From: Isoetes taiwanensis
Taxonomy: Eukaryota > Streptophyta > Lycopodiopsida > Isoetales > Isoetaceae
Assembly (NCBI GenBank): GCA_021234155.1
Contig: JAJEKV010000224.1
Location: forward strand, 558,001 to 622,000
Direction of reading: 5' to 3'
Length of the DNA: 64,000 nucleotides
The notes below the pieces were generated by a model, which worked only from the letters and a program-made list of their open reading frames with translations, had not been told where the DNA came from and did not search any database. A program made the position numbers and the translations under genes. Numbering within the stretch: the first letter of the stretch is position 1; every line of letters starts with the position of its first letter. Positions 43,835 through 55,446 of this stretch are shown here, in pieces.

Positions 43835-45905
43835 TCAAGTCCCAAGAAAACCTTCCCAAAGAAGGGCGCAATTTTCCAATTCAGTTAGTAGAATAAAGTC
43901 TTTTGCCTCACTCAACCACCCTGCCCGTCCAAGGAGATCAACCATGCAACCATAATGCTCTGTCGCTGGGAGAAGTGTATAGGTTTCTGTAATTGAAACA
44001 AAATATTGCCATCCCTCATTAACAAGACCTCCATGACTACATACAAAAAGTACCCCTACCATTGCAACCTTGTTGGGTTTCAAACTGGCTTTTTGCATTA
44101 CTTGAAAGAGCTGAATTGTGTCATGGCAATTGCTATGCTGTGCATATACTGAAATCACAGTATTCCATGAAATCCAGTCTTGTGCAGGCATGTGATCAAA
44201 TATTATACTTGCACCATCCAAACACCCGCATTTGGCGTACATATTAATAAGAGCATTGGCCATAGATGTATCTGGCTGAGAAAAGTCACTGATGATGCTA
44301 GCATGTAGCATCTTTGCTTTGGTTAAGGCAATCAAGCTGGTGCAGGAATCAAGCATGCTGATAAAACTGACTTCATCTAGCTTCATCCCTTCTTGCTGCA
44401 TATTTTGAAAATGCCTAAAAGCATCTATGTTAGTTCCACAGGATGCAAGCAGAGTTGTCCATGTAACTATATCATCTTCATACACGTCCCTAAAACTACA
44501 TTCTACATCATTTATGCTGCCGAACCGCCCGTACATGTTCATGAGAGATATTAAGACTGTGAGGTCCGATCCAAATCCATCATTAAGAACATGGGCATGC
44601 ACAAGCTTGCCCTCTGCTATTGTGCAGCACCAATCTAAAACAGTGGTAAAGGTAATACCATTAAGTTTCACCCTTTTCGACAACATTTCCTCCAGAACAT
44701 GGTGCACAACTTTGCTTTCGCCATTTCGGGAATAAACAGCAATTATGGAAGTGTAGGAAATGACGTCTCTCTGAACCATGCTATTGAAAGTGGAAAAAAC
44801 ATCTTTTAAAGAATCACATTTATCATACATATTCAGAAGAACATTACTGATAGTGGTATCCAAGTCAATTTCACTTTTCATAATACATCCATGAACAAGC
44901 TTACCAACTGAGAAGGCAACCAGATTGGAACAGGCATTGAGGACTGTGATGAAGGTAACTTTGTCAGGCTTGAGACCTTCCTGCTGCATTTCTTGAAAAA
45001 TAAAGAATGCCTCCTTCTGACCGTGCAAAGCATATGCTCCAACCATAGCAGACCATGTAATCACATTTCGATTTTGTAATCTGTAAAAGACTTTTGATGC
45101 ATTAAGCACGCTGCTGCATTTTGCATACATACTGATGAAGGCATTTGCCACAGGTACATCCAGCTCATGACCACACTTGATGGCATGGCCATGGATAAGT
45201 TTTCCTTCTGTAATGCATGTTACACCAGTATGCATTTAAAGATGTGATAAATGTGAGATGGTCTGGACATATACCTTCCTGTTGCATCAATTGCATAAGC
45301 TTTAATGTGCAGTTGCCAAGACCGTAATTGGCAAAGACTGCTATCATAGAATTCCAGGATACTATATTCTTCTGTGTGATCTTCTCAAATATCAGTACTG
45401 CATCATCCAACCTGCCACATATTCCATACATGCTTACTAAAGCATTAGCCAATAGAACATCTGACTCCATCGCCTGTTCTAAGATGCAAGCATGAATAAG
45501 CATACCCTCAGAAAAAGCTCCCAGATTGCAGCATGCTTTCAAACCAGCAGCAAAACTAATCCTATCCGGCTTGCCATGCTCCAAAAGCATTTGTTTATAA
45601 ACATGAAGGGCTTTCTCACTCTGCCCATATTGGTCATATGCAGAAATCATGATGGTCCAAGAAAATATGTTTTTATCATCAATCACATCAAAAAATTCAG
45701 ATGCATCCTTCATAGCTCCACATTTCCCATACATCTCAACAAGCAAGTTACCTAAAAACACAACTGGCTTGAGCCCAGAACGTAAAATTTCTGCATGGAC
45801 TTTCTTGCCTTGTGCCAAGGCTTTTAAACTTCCAAATAATCGCAGAAGTGAGCCAAATGCGGTTGAATCTAGGCGACCCCGATCAGGAGCCATGTTTCCA
45901 CTCAC
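43835..45905 (-). pseudogene. PLS-class pentatricopeptide repeat (PPR) gene with a frameshift
   Basis: The first frame (246 residues from the ATG at 45,905) and the second (466 residues from 45,235) together give an intronless plant-organelle PPR protein. PLS-type repeats recur throughout (GNLLVEMYGKCGAMKDA, WTIMISAYDQYGQSEKAL, ANALINMYAKCGCLDGA, WNTVISVYAQHSN). The C terminus has the start of an E motif (YGCMVDLLGRAGWLSEA) and stops at LWEGFLGT, so most of the E domain is lost. The frame changes near 45,232 inside a conserved repeat; a 2-base deletion in LNA|C would explain it. Family members bind organelle RNA and support editing, splicing or stability. The single frameshift plus early stop suggest a recent pseudogene; a sequencing error is possible for the frameshift. 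It lies 0.9 kb downstream of the intact PPR gene, on the same strand. Confidence 0.88.
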
Positions 45906-46846
45906 AGAGCCTGGCGCTCTTGGACAGACTAAAATATTTTACATTGACACCTCTTCGACGGACTAAAAATTTTACGACAATGCCAATCTCCCAGAGTCTT
46001 ATGGTTGAGAACTTAGAAATGTCTTGGGTTTTTAGAGAGAATCAAGAGCAAGAGGAGAATTGAGCCTGATCGGAACTTTAGAGCAAGAATTGCATGCAGA
46101 GTGATCTGTTATATAAACTACAGGCCTTGTACCCTAATTGACCAAGGTAGGCTTATGAGGAACAAATGAGTAGTAGAACATGGAAGATCATGTTGGCAAG
46201 GCTTAATATCTACTAGTAGCGAGATCGCATTGTGATAGGAATACTGAACTAAATGTGTCACTAGTTTCCCATTTTGAGCCTATTCACACGATTTTTCTTT
46301 TTGAGGGATAAATTTTTTTGTCCGCTTGCGCGAACACGAATAGGGGCTTCAAAGCAATTTTACAGTTTCTCTTTTGAGGGATAAACTTTGAGTTGGGGCT
46401 TCAAAACAATTTTAGAGTTTTTCTTTGAGGGATAAACTTTTTTGACGAGTAACACGAGTTGGGACTTTAAAGCAATTTTAGAGTGTCCACCCTTTTTTAT
46501 GTAAATACCAATCTGTCAATTTTTATGTGGTTTGTTCAAAAACTGAAGTAGCTATGAGTAGCTATGAATAATCGCAATGTCACAAACAATTTCCTAAAAA
46601 TAAGCTTTTAATCATCATTTCTAATCCAATTGTTTAATGAACAAATACAATTGGCAAAACAAGCAGCTTAGTGAACCTATAGACACTTACCCTAATTGCT
46701 TTTGACCTGTTAAGGGAAGTGTACGCTATCATTATGCTTCATATGAAGTGAAATAAGAAGCATCCCATTCATCATGCATTCCAGCATGGTCCAATAATGT
46801 TCCCTTCCAATATTTTTCTGAGTCTATATGTCCTTGTATCTTTACT
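45906..46846. other. Spacer between the two PPR genes with a three-unit tandem repeat
   Basis: At 46,294-46,485 three units of about 55-75 bp share TTTGAGGGATAAACTTT, GAGTTGGGGCTTCAAA and CAATTTTAGAGTTT blocks. No gene is seen in the rest. Confidence 0.6.
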
Positions 46847-49800
46847 TCATTTGGCAAAATGTCCCCCAATACAAGTTAATGTGTTCAGCATAGCATGAAT
46901 TGCATCCGTTTGTGGATGGCATTTGCTCCAAACTGAAACTTCAGATACTCTCTCAACAGGTTTGTTTTGTGAACTTGCATATTCCCAGAGCATTTCTATG
47001 TGTCGGGCATTCTCTCCCATGTGGGCATTAGCATATATATTCGACATAACAACATAAGCAGCAGTGTGACTGGGGTCTATATGCACTATTGCGTCAAAGC
47101 ATCGCCTTCCTAGCTGCATATTGCCATATGTTCCACAGGCATTTAATAGACTCATCCATAAAGAGATATTGGGTTTTATGCTGGACTTAAGCAAGTTTTC
47201 TACCGTTTTGAAATGCCCCATGCGGCCTAGAAGATCCAACATGCAAGATACGTGAAATGTGTTTGTTCTTATGCCATGATATTCTCCCATAGTTCTAAAA
47301 TACCAGACCCCTTCGTCTGCTATTGATGCACGATTAAATGCTGTCAAGACACAAACAAATGCCACATCATCTGGTTTAATACCACTCTGTTGCATGTTCT
47401 CAAAACAGTCCACAGCTGAACCAATGTCGCCATGCTGGGCATATCCCGCAATCATTGCATTCCATGAGACCAAGTTGCGATCAGGCAATCTATTGAAGAC
47501 CTCCCTTGCCTCCTCCAAGTTCCCACATTTGGCATACATATCAACAAGGGTACTCCACACAAATATGTCAAATTGCAGGCCATTTCCAACAAACTGTTCA
47601 TAGATGGCCCTGCCTTGTTCTATAGCACCTATACAACCACAAGCTTTTAAGATGCTTGACAGAGTGAAATTGTCTGGCTTCATGCCCCTGTGTTGCATGT
47701 TTTTGAAACATTCTAGAGCAAGACGGCCTTCGCCATGCTGTGCATAACCACTGATCATCACTCCCCATGATACCACATCACGATTTGGCAATCTCTGGAA
47801 GGTTTCAAATGCTTCCTCTAATATCCCACATTTGGCATACATATCAACAATAGAATTCCCCACAACAACATCAGCCTGTATTTCACTACCAAGAATCTCT
47901 TCATGGAGGCGCCTGCCCTGTTCTATGGCGCCTATAGTGGAGCATACTTTTATCATGATCAAAAATGTGAACTTGCCTGGTTTGCTCTGGGCCTGCTGCA
48001 TCTTGTTATACAAGTCAAAAGTTAACTCAGTTGCACCACTTTTAGAATGGGCACCAATGACTGTGTTCCATGTATACTGGTCTGGTGAGACAACTTTGAG
48101 GAATGCTCCATTTGCTTCATTTAATGTTCCACATGCAGCAAAGAGTCGTATCAGCTGGTTGGCCAAGATAGGAATGGACTCCAGTCCCTTGGGGAGCATT
48201 GATGATTGCAGTCGTCTCCCAATTTGCAAATCTTGCCATCTTGAATGACTCATTTCAATGCTACTGCGGACTTCAGCATAGCTAACAATAATCTGCCCAT
48301 TAACATCTGCATCCTGGGAGCCAATGCTGCTACATATCTTGAAAAGATTTAAATATGTCACTTTGTCTGGACAAATGCCCTCATGTTGCATGTTCTCAAA
48401 GCATTCCAGTGCAGCGTCCCCCTTGTTATGCTGAACATATCCCATGATCATCACATTCCATGATACCACATCCCTAGTTGACAATCTATTGAAGAATTTA
48501 TCTGCCTCTTCCAAGCTTCCACACTTAGCATACATATCAACAATGGTATTTCCCAGAATAATGTTAAGCTGAAGCCCACTCTCGACAGCATGCTCATGGA
48601 CGTACCGGCCATGCTCTAATGTTCTAATGCAACCACAAGCCTTCAACATGCTCAGAAATGTGCATATGTCTGGTTTGTTCAACCCAGCGTGCATAGTACA
48701 ATACAATTGAAGTGCCATATCTTCCCTGCCAGCCTTCACATGGGAATCAATAATTGCATTCCAACTGTAATGGTCTGGTTCAAGAACAATGTTGAATGCT
48801 TGCTTAGCTTCAACATAGCTTCCAAGAGCAGCAAAGAGGCGGATAAGGTGGTTAACCAAGAGGGAAACAGAATGAAGACCATAATTGACAATTAAGGCCT
48901 GCACTAACCTGCAAAGGCACAGTTCTTGCTGTCTTGATATACACAGATCAGAAATATTGCTGTCACGTTCAAGTGAGTAATGCAGTGTTTGCTTAGGATC
49001 TCCTTTGCCTGGCTCCATTATGCCTTCGCTGCTACAAAAGTTCAGAATACTCGAAAACGTGACCATGTCTGGTTTTACACATGCATGCAGCATGTCATCA
49101 ACGCATTGTATTGCTAAGAAATGTTGTTGCTGATGTGCATATGCTGCTATCATTCTATTCCAAATGATTACATCTGGACTAGACAACCTGTTAACTACCA
49201 TTTGTGCCTCCTCTAACTTCCCGCTTTTGACATATAGATCCACAAGCCTACTTCCTATAGCATTATCGAATTCTAACTCCCTTTCTATGATTAACTCATG
49301 AATTTGCCGTACTGGTTCTATAACACCTATGTCAATACACGCTTCCAGGATGCTTAAAACTGTAATTTTGTCCGGTTTTCTGCTATGCTCCATATGGTGA
49401 TAAAAATGAAGGGGCAGCCAGCCTGGGCCAAGCTTGACATGGGCATTGATAATAGCATTCCATGCATACTGATCTGGAAGCAAAATCATAGAAAATATAT
49501 GGTTAGCTTCAGCTAAGTTTCCACAAGATGCAAACAGACGAATAAGATGGCTAGCCAGATGGGAGTCCCAATGAAGCCCATTGCGTATTATGAAGACCTG
49601 CACTCTTCTACAAATACCCAAATCTTGCCTTTTTCTGCAGCCCTCCACAAGGTGGTATGCAAGCCCTCTAGATACAGGACCTCGGTCCTTTATCTCTGCA
49701 GAGTATAGAACTTCATCAAAGGATTGGTTGATCGGGATATGGTTGTGGCGAATCAAACCATAATATGTGAAATTCTGGATCGAGCAGCATCTATGGAATA

Positions 49801-49885
49801 TGCAGGGTGGAGATGAACCGCCTACCAAGATGCGAGACGTGAGCATTTGCGAGGAAATCTTTGCCTCTCTGCTTGCAGGGATCAT
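46847..49885 (-). CDS. Intact PLS-class pentatricopeptide repeat protein, 1012 residues
   Basis: A single open frame without introns. The N-terminal 40 or so residues are rich in Ser, Arg and Cys with few acids, consistent with organelle import. PPR motifs fill residues about 75-900. Residues 905-1000 form the E and E+ type extension (LWMSLLNACGTYGN, YVVMSNIYANAHMGENA, EVSVWSKC). There is no DYW deaminase domain. Three blocks repeat at 231-233 residue spacing: HLIRLFASCGNLAEANHIF at 113, HLIRLFAALGSYVEAKQAF at 346, QLIRLFAACGTLNEANGAF at 577. Each is followed by PDQYAWNAIINAHVK or a variant. Short non-PPR linkers (about 292-325 and 522-555) separate the modules. Expected role: sequence-specific binding of mitochondrial or plastid RNA, perhaps recruiting editing factors. 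The target is unknown. I take the first ATG; another Met follows at residue 14. Confidence 0.93.
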   Translation of the reverse strand: MIPASREAKISSQMLTSRILVGGSSPPCIFHRCCSIQNFTYYGLIRHNHIPINQSFDEVLYSAEIKDRGPVSRGLAYHLVEGCRKRQDLGICRRVQVFIIRNGLHWDSHLASHLIRLFASCGNLAEANHIFSMILLPDQYAWNAIINAHVKLGPGWLPLHFYHHMEHSRKPDKITVLSILEACIDIGVIEPVRQIHELIIERELEFDNAIGSRLVDLYVKSGKLEEAQMVVNRLSSPDVIIWNRMIAAYAHQQQHFLAIQCVDDMLHACVKPDMVTFSSILNFCSSEGIMEPGKGDPKQTLHYSLERDSNISDLCISRQQELCLCRLVQALIVNYGLHSVSLLVNHLIRLFAALGSYVEAKQAFNIVLEPDHYSWNAIIDSHVKAGREDMALQLYCTMHAGLNKPDICTFLSMLKACGCIRTLEHGRYVHEHAVESGLQLNIILGNTIVDMYAKCGSLEEADKFFNRLSTRDVVSWNVMIMGYVQHNKGDAALECFENMQHEGICPDKVTYLNLFKICSSIGSQDADVNGQIIVSYAEVRSSIEMSHSRWQDLQIGRRLQSSMLPKGLESIPILANQLIRLFAACGTLNEANGAFLKVVSPDQYTWNTVIGAHSKSGATELTFDLYNKMQQAQSKPGKFTFLIMIKVCSTIGAIEQGRRLHEEILGSEIQADVVVGNSIVDMYAKCGILEEAFETFQRLPNRDVVSWGVMISGYAQHGEGRLALECFKNMQHRGMKPDNFTLSSILKACGCIGAIEQGRAIYEQFVGNGLQFDIFVWSTLVDMYAKCGNLEEAREVFNRLPDRNLVSWNAMIAGYAQHGDIGSAVDCFENMQQSGIKPDDVAFVCVLTAFNRASIADEGVWYFRTMGEYHGIRTNTFHVSCMLDLLGRMGHFKTVENLLKSSIKPNISLWMSLLNACGTYGNMQLGRRCFDAIVHIDPSHTAAYVVMSNIYANAHMGENARHIEMLWEYASSQNKPVERVSEVSVWSKCHPQTDAIHAMLNTLTCIGGHFAK

Positions 49886-52800
49886 GGGCCCTGCGCCTCA
49901 TTCTGAATGATGTTTGCCGCAAAGCCACAAGCTTCCTTAAAATTTGAAGTTCCGCAACTGTTGTACATCAATCAAACACCAAAAAACTCAGCCTATATTT
50001 TGAATGTTCATGTTGCCTCCATGTCATTCTTCACAGAGTCCATTGCAGCATGTGAAATGGAAAATGTAAATCGCTGGCCAACTGTGGATTATTCGAAAAT
50101 TCTTTGATATATATTACCTACGCGATTTAATACCTCAAACACGTTCTATAAGGTTTGCTGTAGATGTTCATATGATTTCGGGCAAAGGTTGGGTTTGGTG
50201 ATTGCCTTTTTTTTTTTTTAAGTGGCTCTTTCGTAATGGTTCGATATAGAAATTAGGTTCTTTCCATTTTTGGTAGGGCGGCATGCGTCGGACCTCCTAG
50301 GGCATGCATTCACCTCCGCGATAGAGTTGCGGATATTGCAAATGGATTGCAAGAACAAAAGAGGGCATACCAACTAAAACCGTGCTTGCAAACCGCCAAT
50401 TACCTTTGCATTATCGTTTTCGGATTTGGCTCTCGGATTATCAAATTGTAGCATCGGCTAATGATATTTGAATTGGTGACCGCGTTTACCCACATGTAGC
50501 CATCAATGTTCCACAAACACAAGGGAGACGATTTTTAGCGTTTTAAATTTCTAAATGGACCGTAGCCGCCCCTTTGGTTTCTCTATTTTCCCCGCTTCTG
50601 TAAAATGAACGATGTGCAATTCCAACGGAGATTATCGGCTTGCACATTTTGCAGAGTTGAGGCTTGATCTGACCATTGCCTTTTGCTTTTCTAAGTTTTC
50701 ATCTAAGATAGAATTATTGTTACGTGACGACTTCTTTGTGGTCGCCACCAAAATGTAAATGGGCAGCCTAATCTTCCTGTTTGTGCCTATGATATAAAGG
50801 CCATCATGGTTTTGTTGTGCACAAAGTTAGTGTAGTTTGGGATGTTGTCACGAATGTCCAAGATGAGATTGTGTGATGATCTCCATTATAATATGGAAGT
50901 TCTTTGTCTTCATATAAAATCAACAATTCCTACCATGCCATTCGACTCGATTGTGCATGTATTCATGCTTAATTTACTGATTTGTGGATCTACTGTTATA
51001 TTGGAATTGTATTTTTCTTGTATTCATGTGCAATTCAATGGTTGTGGTTTTTTTTTTCCAATGGTTTAAGGCAAAAAAATAGCGATAAGGTTACAGATAG
51101 CGATAAGGTCACGTTCTAGAAGATGAGCAAATCTACCTTAACATCACAAAGAAAAAAAAAAAAAAAAAAAAACTAGCTAAAAGCACACCAGAAGACTTTG
51201 GTAAGGTTAGATTTGTTAGGCATTTAAGTTTGGTGCCATTAAGCAACAGCTTTTTTGTGTAATAGAAATAACATAAGTTTGTGAAAGTTACAGTTATTTC
51301 CATAAAACTACCCCCAAAACCAAGGGCATTTTTGCAATTTTGGCGAAACATAAACGTATCTTGGAGGTTTTTCCATATTATTATTAACATTATCACAATG
51401 ATCTATCCAAACAATTATTGTAGTTAACTAGTGGAATGTAAAATGCATCTACTTATTACCATATGAGTTGAAGATGCCATTGTATACACGATGATAAAAT
51501 GTTGTAAACATAATAGGAAGGAAACCCAACTACTTATAAACTAGTGATGGTACCAAGGTTTAGCAACCATTTGTCATCTTGTAACTTGGCAATAAAAAAC
51601 GGTTATGCACTTGAGATTTCAAAAGCTTACAAACATATACGAAAATGGAATTGTATGCCTTTACAGATGGATTTGTAGGTTATGTAATTTAGAGAAACAC
51701 AAAACAAATTCGAGTTGGCAATAGCTTAGGAATGCCAGTTATACGAATTTAGGCATAGGGGTTGCTTCTATTGGAAGTTCAAATTTGCTCCGAACCACCA
51801 CAATAACGTTGCATGTGTAGCTACTGTTGTATGTGTAGCTACTGTTTCTATATCTGACTGCAAAAATATCTGTTCAAGAAACTATTTTTTCAAGAAATCT
51901 CAAGAAGAGAAATGCAAACATTTGAGTGGCAATGACTGTATGTATCAAGCTCAAAAAAAGTAGGGTCACCTTGCTACCCATAGGAAGAATATCTACAATT
52001 GTACTTACATATTAGTCAATCCATGATAACAGTGGAGTGCGTACAACCAGTGGTTTAAAGTAGTATAGGTCGAAAGTAATTAAACCTTGGCATTCATCCC
52101 CAATCCTAGAAATTTCTGATGTTTTCTTTTCTTTGCCATGTCTAAAATGAAGACATTCATTGTGGTATTGCCAATATGGCCGAATTTAGTTTCCAATCAT
52201 ACAATATGCAACTATAAAGTTCTAGAAACTATCGCCTAATATCAATGATCAAAGGAACATGTGAATCATTGAAAATATCGCTCCAATCTGGTTGACGGGG
52301 AGATGAAATGGAAATGGCCCATAAGATTAGATTTAGGCTCAAACTCACGATAGAACAAGGCAAATGCTCTTTTATACTAAGTGCTTGCTTTTGTCATGAA
52401 GTTTCAATTGAAAGGGCAACTTCCAAAGAAATGAAGCAAACAGCATTTCAAATTGTTTCGTGGTATGTGAAAGAGAAGCCACAATACCATCTATAATATT
52501 GTCCTTGAGGTATTCAAACAGAAGCAGGCGAATACTTTTAAATGTCCGGTTATGTCCTTGCAAAAGTTTAGCATTTCAAGAGTTGCACAATGTTGCACTC
52601 ACAACAATAAAACAACCGGATTTTTCAATGTCGCGTTAAAATTTTGCTAACCAATTGTTATAATGAAATGGCATTGCCCTTAAACATTCCACGACTTCGG
52701 TCAAAATTTTGTTCCAAAGATAGCAAGGTTAATGCAACTTTAGAGGATGAATTACATGCTTGAACATATTACTACCTTGCTCTTCTTCATAATACCCAAC

Positions 52801-53046
52801 ATAACTCCTAGTGATTGTGGCCCAATATCAACAACTTCCCAAAAAAATGCAAGCACCACATCAAAATTATAAGCATTTCCCTGTTTTATCGCATGCCGTT
52901 TCTATAATAAATGGACAATTATTATTTCAATCAATACTTTTCACTTAAAAAAATTGATGATGAATGATGCCTTTACAAGGAGCACATCAATAAGTTAGCC
53001 CGGGGCCCACAAAATCTACCGTTCATGCCCCGAAAAAGCATGCAGA
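49886..53046. other. AT-rich DNA without recognised genes
   Basis: No gene can be assigned. A 21-base A-run lies at about 51,152-51,172. A minus-strand stretch at about 52,490-52,560 reads RTFKSIRLLLFEYLKDN, reminiscent of a kinase hinge region, but its continuation is not kinase-like. Several short frames have no motifs. Confidence 0.35.
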
Positions 53047-53270
53047 CTCATTGCCTCCATTCGCACAGGTGCCCACCATCTTGTTGACCGAGGGTTATGG
53101 CTAGGTGGATCGGGGAGCCCCGCCAGCTCTTGGCGCCGCCAAACGGGTGCCATTGAGGATGAGTCTCACACTGGAACAAGTTGCCCGGGTTGCTCAGCCG
53201 TATCCGGGCAGATATCCCCTTAGTATGGTCGGACGTGCCCTTGCATTTGCCGATGAACACACCACAAGAC
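53047..53270 (+). repeat. GC-rich repeat related to 59,627-59,850 (inverted)
   Basis: Blocks CATTGCCTCCATTCGC, TGCCCACCATCT, AAACGGGTGCCATTGAGGATG, AGTCTCACACT and TTTGCCGATGAACACC occur here in this order. They recur in the same order on the opposite strand at 59,627-59,850. GC content is clearly higher than the flanks. It encodes nothing I recognise. Confidence 0.7.
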
Positions 53271-54566
53271 GCATCTTATGGGTCATACATCCGAGGTAAG
53301 ATGAATGGAGGAGGTCACCTTTGCCCCCCACCGGGTCTGTCCATGACTAGGCACTACACGGGTGGTGCATGACATGATATATTGGGATGTTTCTCGCATT
53401 TTATATGATTAGCCATTTTGTTGAAAAGTTGATTGTCGCCACAGTTTTTCCTCAAAACCCTTTAATGGGGGTTTTTTAATCCGGCAAGAATCCGATTGGC
53501 CGCTTTTTGTATTGGGTCCCATATGGTGATTGGTCTCCCGTGGACGATAAAAGTACTCCTTCCTTAAGATAATATAGTATAAAGAGAATTATAGCTCTAA
53601 TGTGTAATAAACTTTCTAAACATTGTATTGAGAAACATGGTATGACTAAAATGTAGCTAATTATTTATTATATAGAAACAACTCAATTGAGCCTTCGCCA
53701 TTAATGAAGAAGAAGTACCGCCAGGAATTTCTTGTGTGTTGGTCTTATTTTGATTCTCAGTGTTCTGTTTATAATACAACTTCTGTATTATAAACCTTTG
53801 CTGTGCACAATAAATCTTGTGCTTCTTTCATCAAATCCTGGCTAATAACTAGATTAGGAACTTGCATGCTAGTTGAAGCAAGTAGAGCCAACGCCACAGT
53901 CCCCACAAGTATAATTGTGCACACTTCTTTATTAAGGCTCTGATAATATCTATCTTCTTGGATAGATCTCCACCACCTGCCTGTATTTAGATGTTTTAGA
54001 ATATGTGTTGCATAGAGAATAAGATTACTGAGATAGACTAATTCACTTATATGTAAAAAGATGCCTGCAATTCAGAAAGTTAGTCATTTTAACAGCAAGA
54101 TGCATTACAACTTCAAATTTAATGCCTTATACTACGTGTCTTTTAAATTTGCAAAAAGAAACGTGTCTTTTAAATGGAATAACAAGGAAGAGATGCTTTT
54201 ACAAACCTCCAAAGTTCTGACTTTTGTCGCTTAGAAACTCAAGCTCTGGCAGATTTGCCCGTCGCGTTCCTTATATTTTAAATTTTCTTCTGTCAAGGAT
54301 AGAATTTGTGTTGCATGTTGGTCCCTTTCATCACTACACCGCTGTATTTACCCATGCAATCTCTCTGCCTCTTCAATCAATGCCTTTGGGGAGATGGTTT
54401 TGTGCATTACGGTCAGATTATTATTGCCGTGATTGCACAAACCGTTTCAAGGCCGCTATAATTACTTTCATATAGTGGCCAGCATTAAGAATAATTTTGC
54501 TACGCTTTTTTGAAAAAAAAATCTAGGATCACATAGAATAGCGAACAAAGCTAGCAATGATGTGGG
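53271..54566. other. Intergenic DNA, no gene seen
   Basis: No recognised gene, repeat or RNA. A plus-strand 83-codon frame at 54,224-54,475 has no motif. Confidence 0.35.
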
Positions 54567-55446
54567 TTAGGCAAAAGCAGATGCTTTGCAAATGGGACAT
54601 TGGTTCTTCCTTGTGAGCCATTGCTGAATGCAAAATTACGTGATAACTATGTCCACATTCTATTTTACCCAAGTCATCTCCATCCTCATATTCTTCCTGG
54701 ATAAAAAATTGTTGTTAAAAGCCAGCAATGAAATGTTAATAACGGCAAAATCTTTGCATTTTTGTTTTTCCAGTCCAAATGAAGATAGACGAGCATTGTG
54801 AAAGGAGTACTTGCTTCTCTTCAAACACTGTGTGGTATCACCTTCGCTCAATCCCGTAGAAACATTACCAATCCTCTCCTCAAGAGCCAACAATTCCTAC
54901 AATCAACTAATAAGTACTCTAAGTGCCAAACGTCTCGCAGCCAATACTAGAGAAAGGGGGTCTAAAGGGACTTCATATGACATGTTGTCAACATCTAGTC
55001 TCCAATCCCTGTGTTGATCATGAAGACCCATTCCACCAAGGAGCAACGTTGCTTCTAGCATCAGCAGTTGCTAATTAAAAGAACGTGAAGACATGTTAAC
55101 ATCTGAAGCATAACGCGAAAGTAGATTGCACAGTAAGTACTTGATCTCACCTCATGTGTAAGATACTCATCTCTTTCAACCCGTTCCAATGCAAGAAGAA
55201 TCTGTAATAAACCATATCAGCCTATCTAACAAAATGCAAAATGGCAACAATTTGTCAAGTGAAAACAGTATCCCACTTGGCAACTAACACATTATATGAC
55301 ACCCAAAAACAATACAAATTGGATAACTTAAAGACAATAAACATATGGAAAAGGAATATAAATGTTGCCAGGATTCTTATAGATGAAGAAATGAAGACAA
55401 ACCTCTGCCAAGCCTTCTACTGTAAGTCGTGGTGAATCTTCAGAAC
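54567..55446 (-). pseudogene. MBR/HIP1-type RING-H2 E3 ubiquitin ligase, C-terminal exons, decayed
   Basis: Five exons on the minus strand with proper GT-AG borders match the C-terminal half of MBR1/MBR2/HIP1-like ligases. 55,446-55,403 encodes SEDSPRLTVEGLAE. 55,201-55,151 encodes ILLALERVERDEYLTHE. 55,071-54,972 encodes QLLMLEATLLLGGMGLH and RLDVDNMSYE. 54,896-54,744 encodes ELLALEERIGNVSTGLSE and more. 54,696-54,567 encodes EEYEDGDDLGKIECGHSYHV, then QQWLTRKNQCPICKASAFA and stop. The intron between the third and fourth exons is only 75 bases. Breaks: an extra base in the third exon (after GMGLH), a damaged first RING Cys pair at the end of the fourth (TGCAAAGATTTTGCC), and an extra T before the CIQQW block. 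N-terminal exons were not found; a 24-base exon near 55,487-55,510 is possible. Family members ubiquitinate nuclear regulators such as Mediator. This copy looks non-functional. Confidence 0.85.

Noticed and set aside
52372-52563. Kinase-hinge-like peptide LLLFEYLKDN
   Set aside because: No glycine loop, catalytic loop or DFG on either side in any frame.
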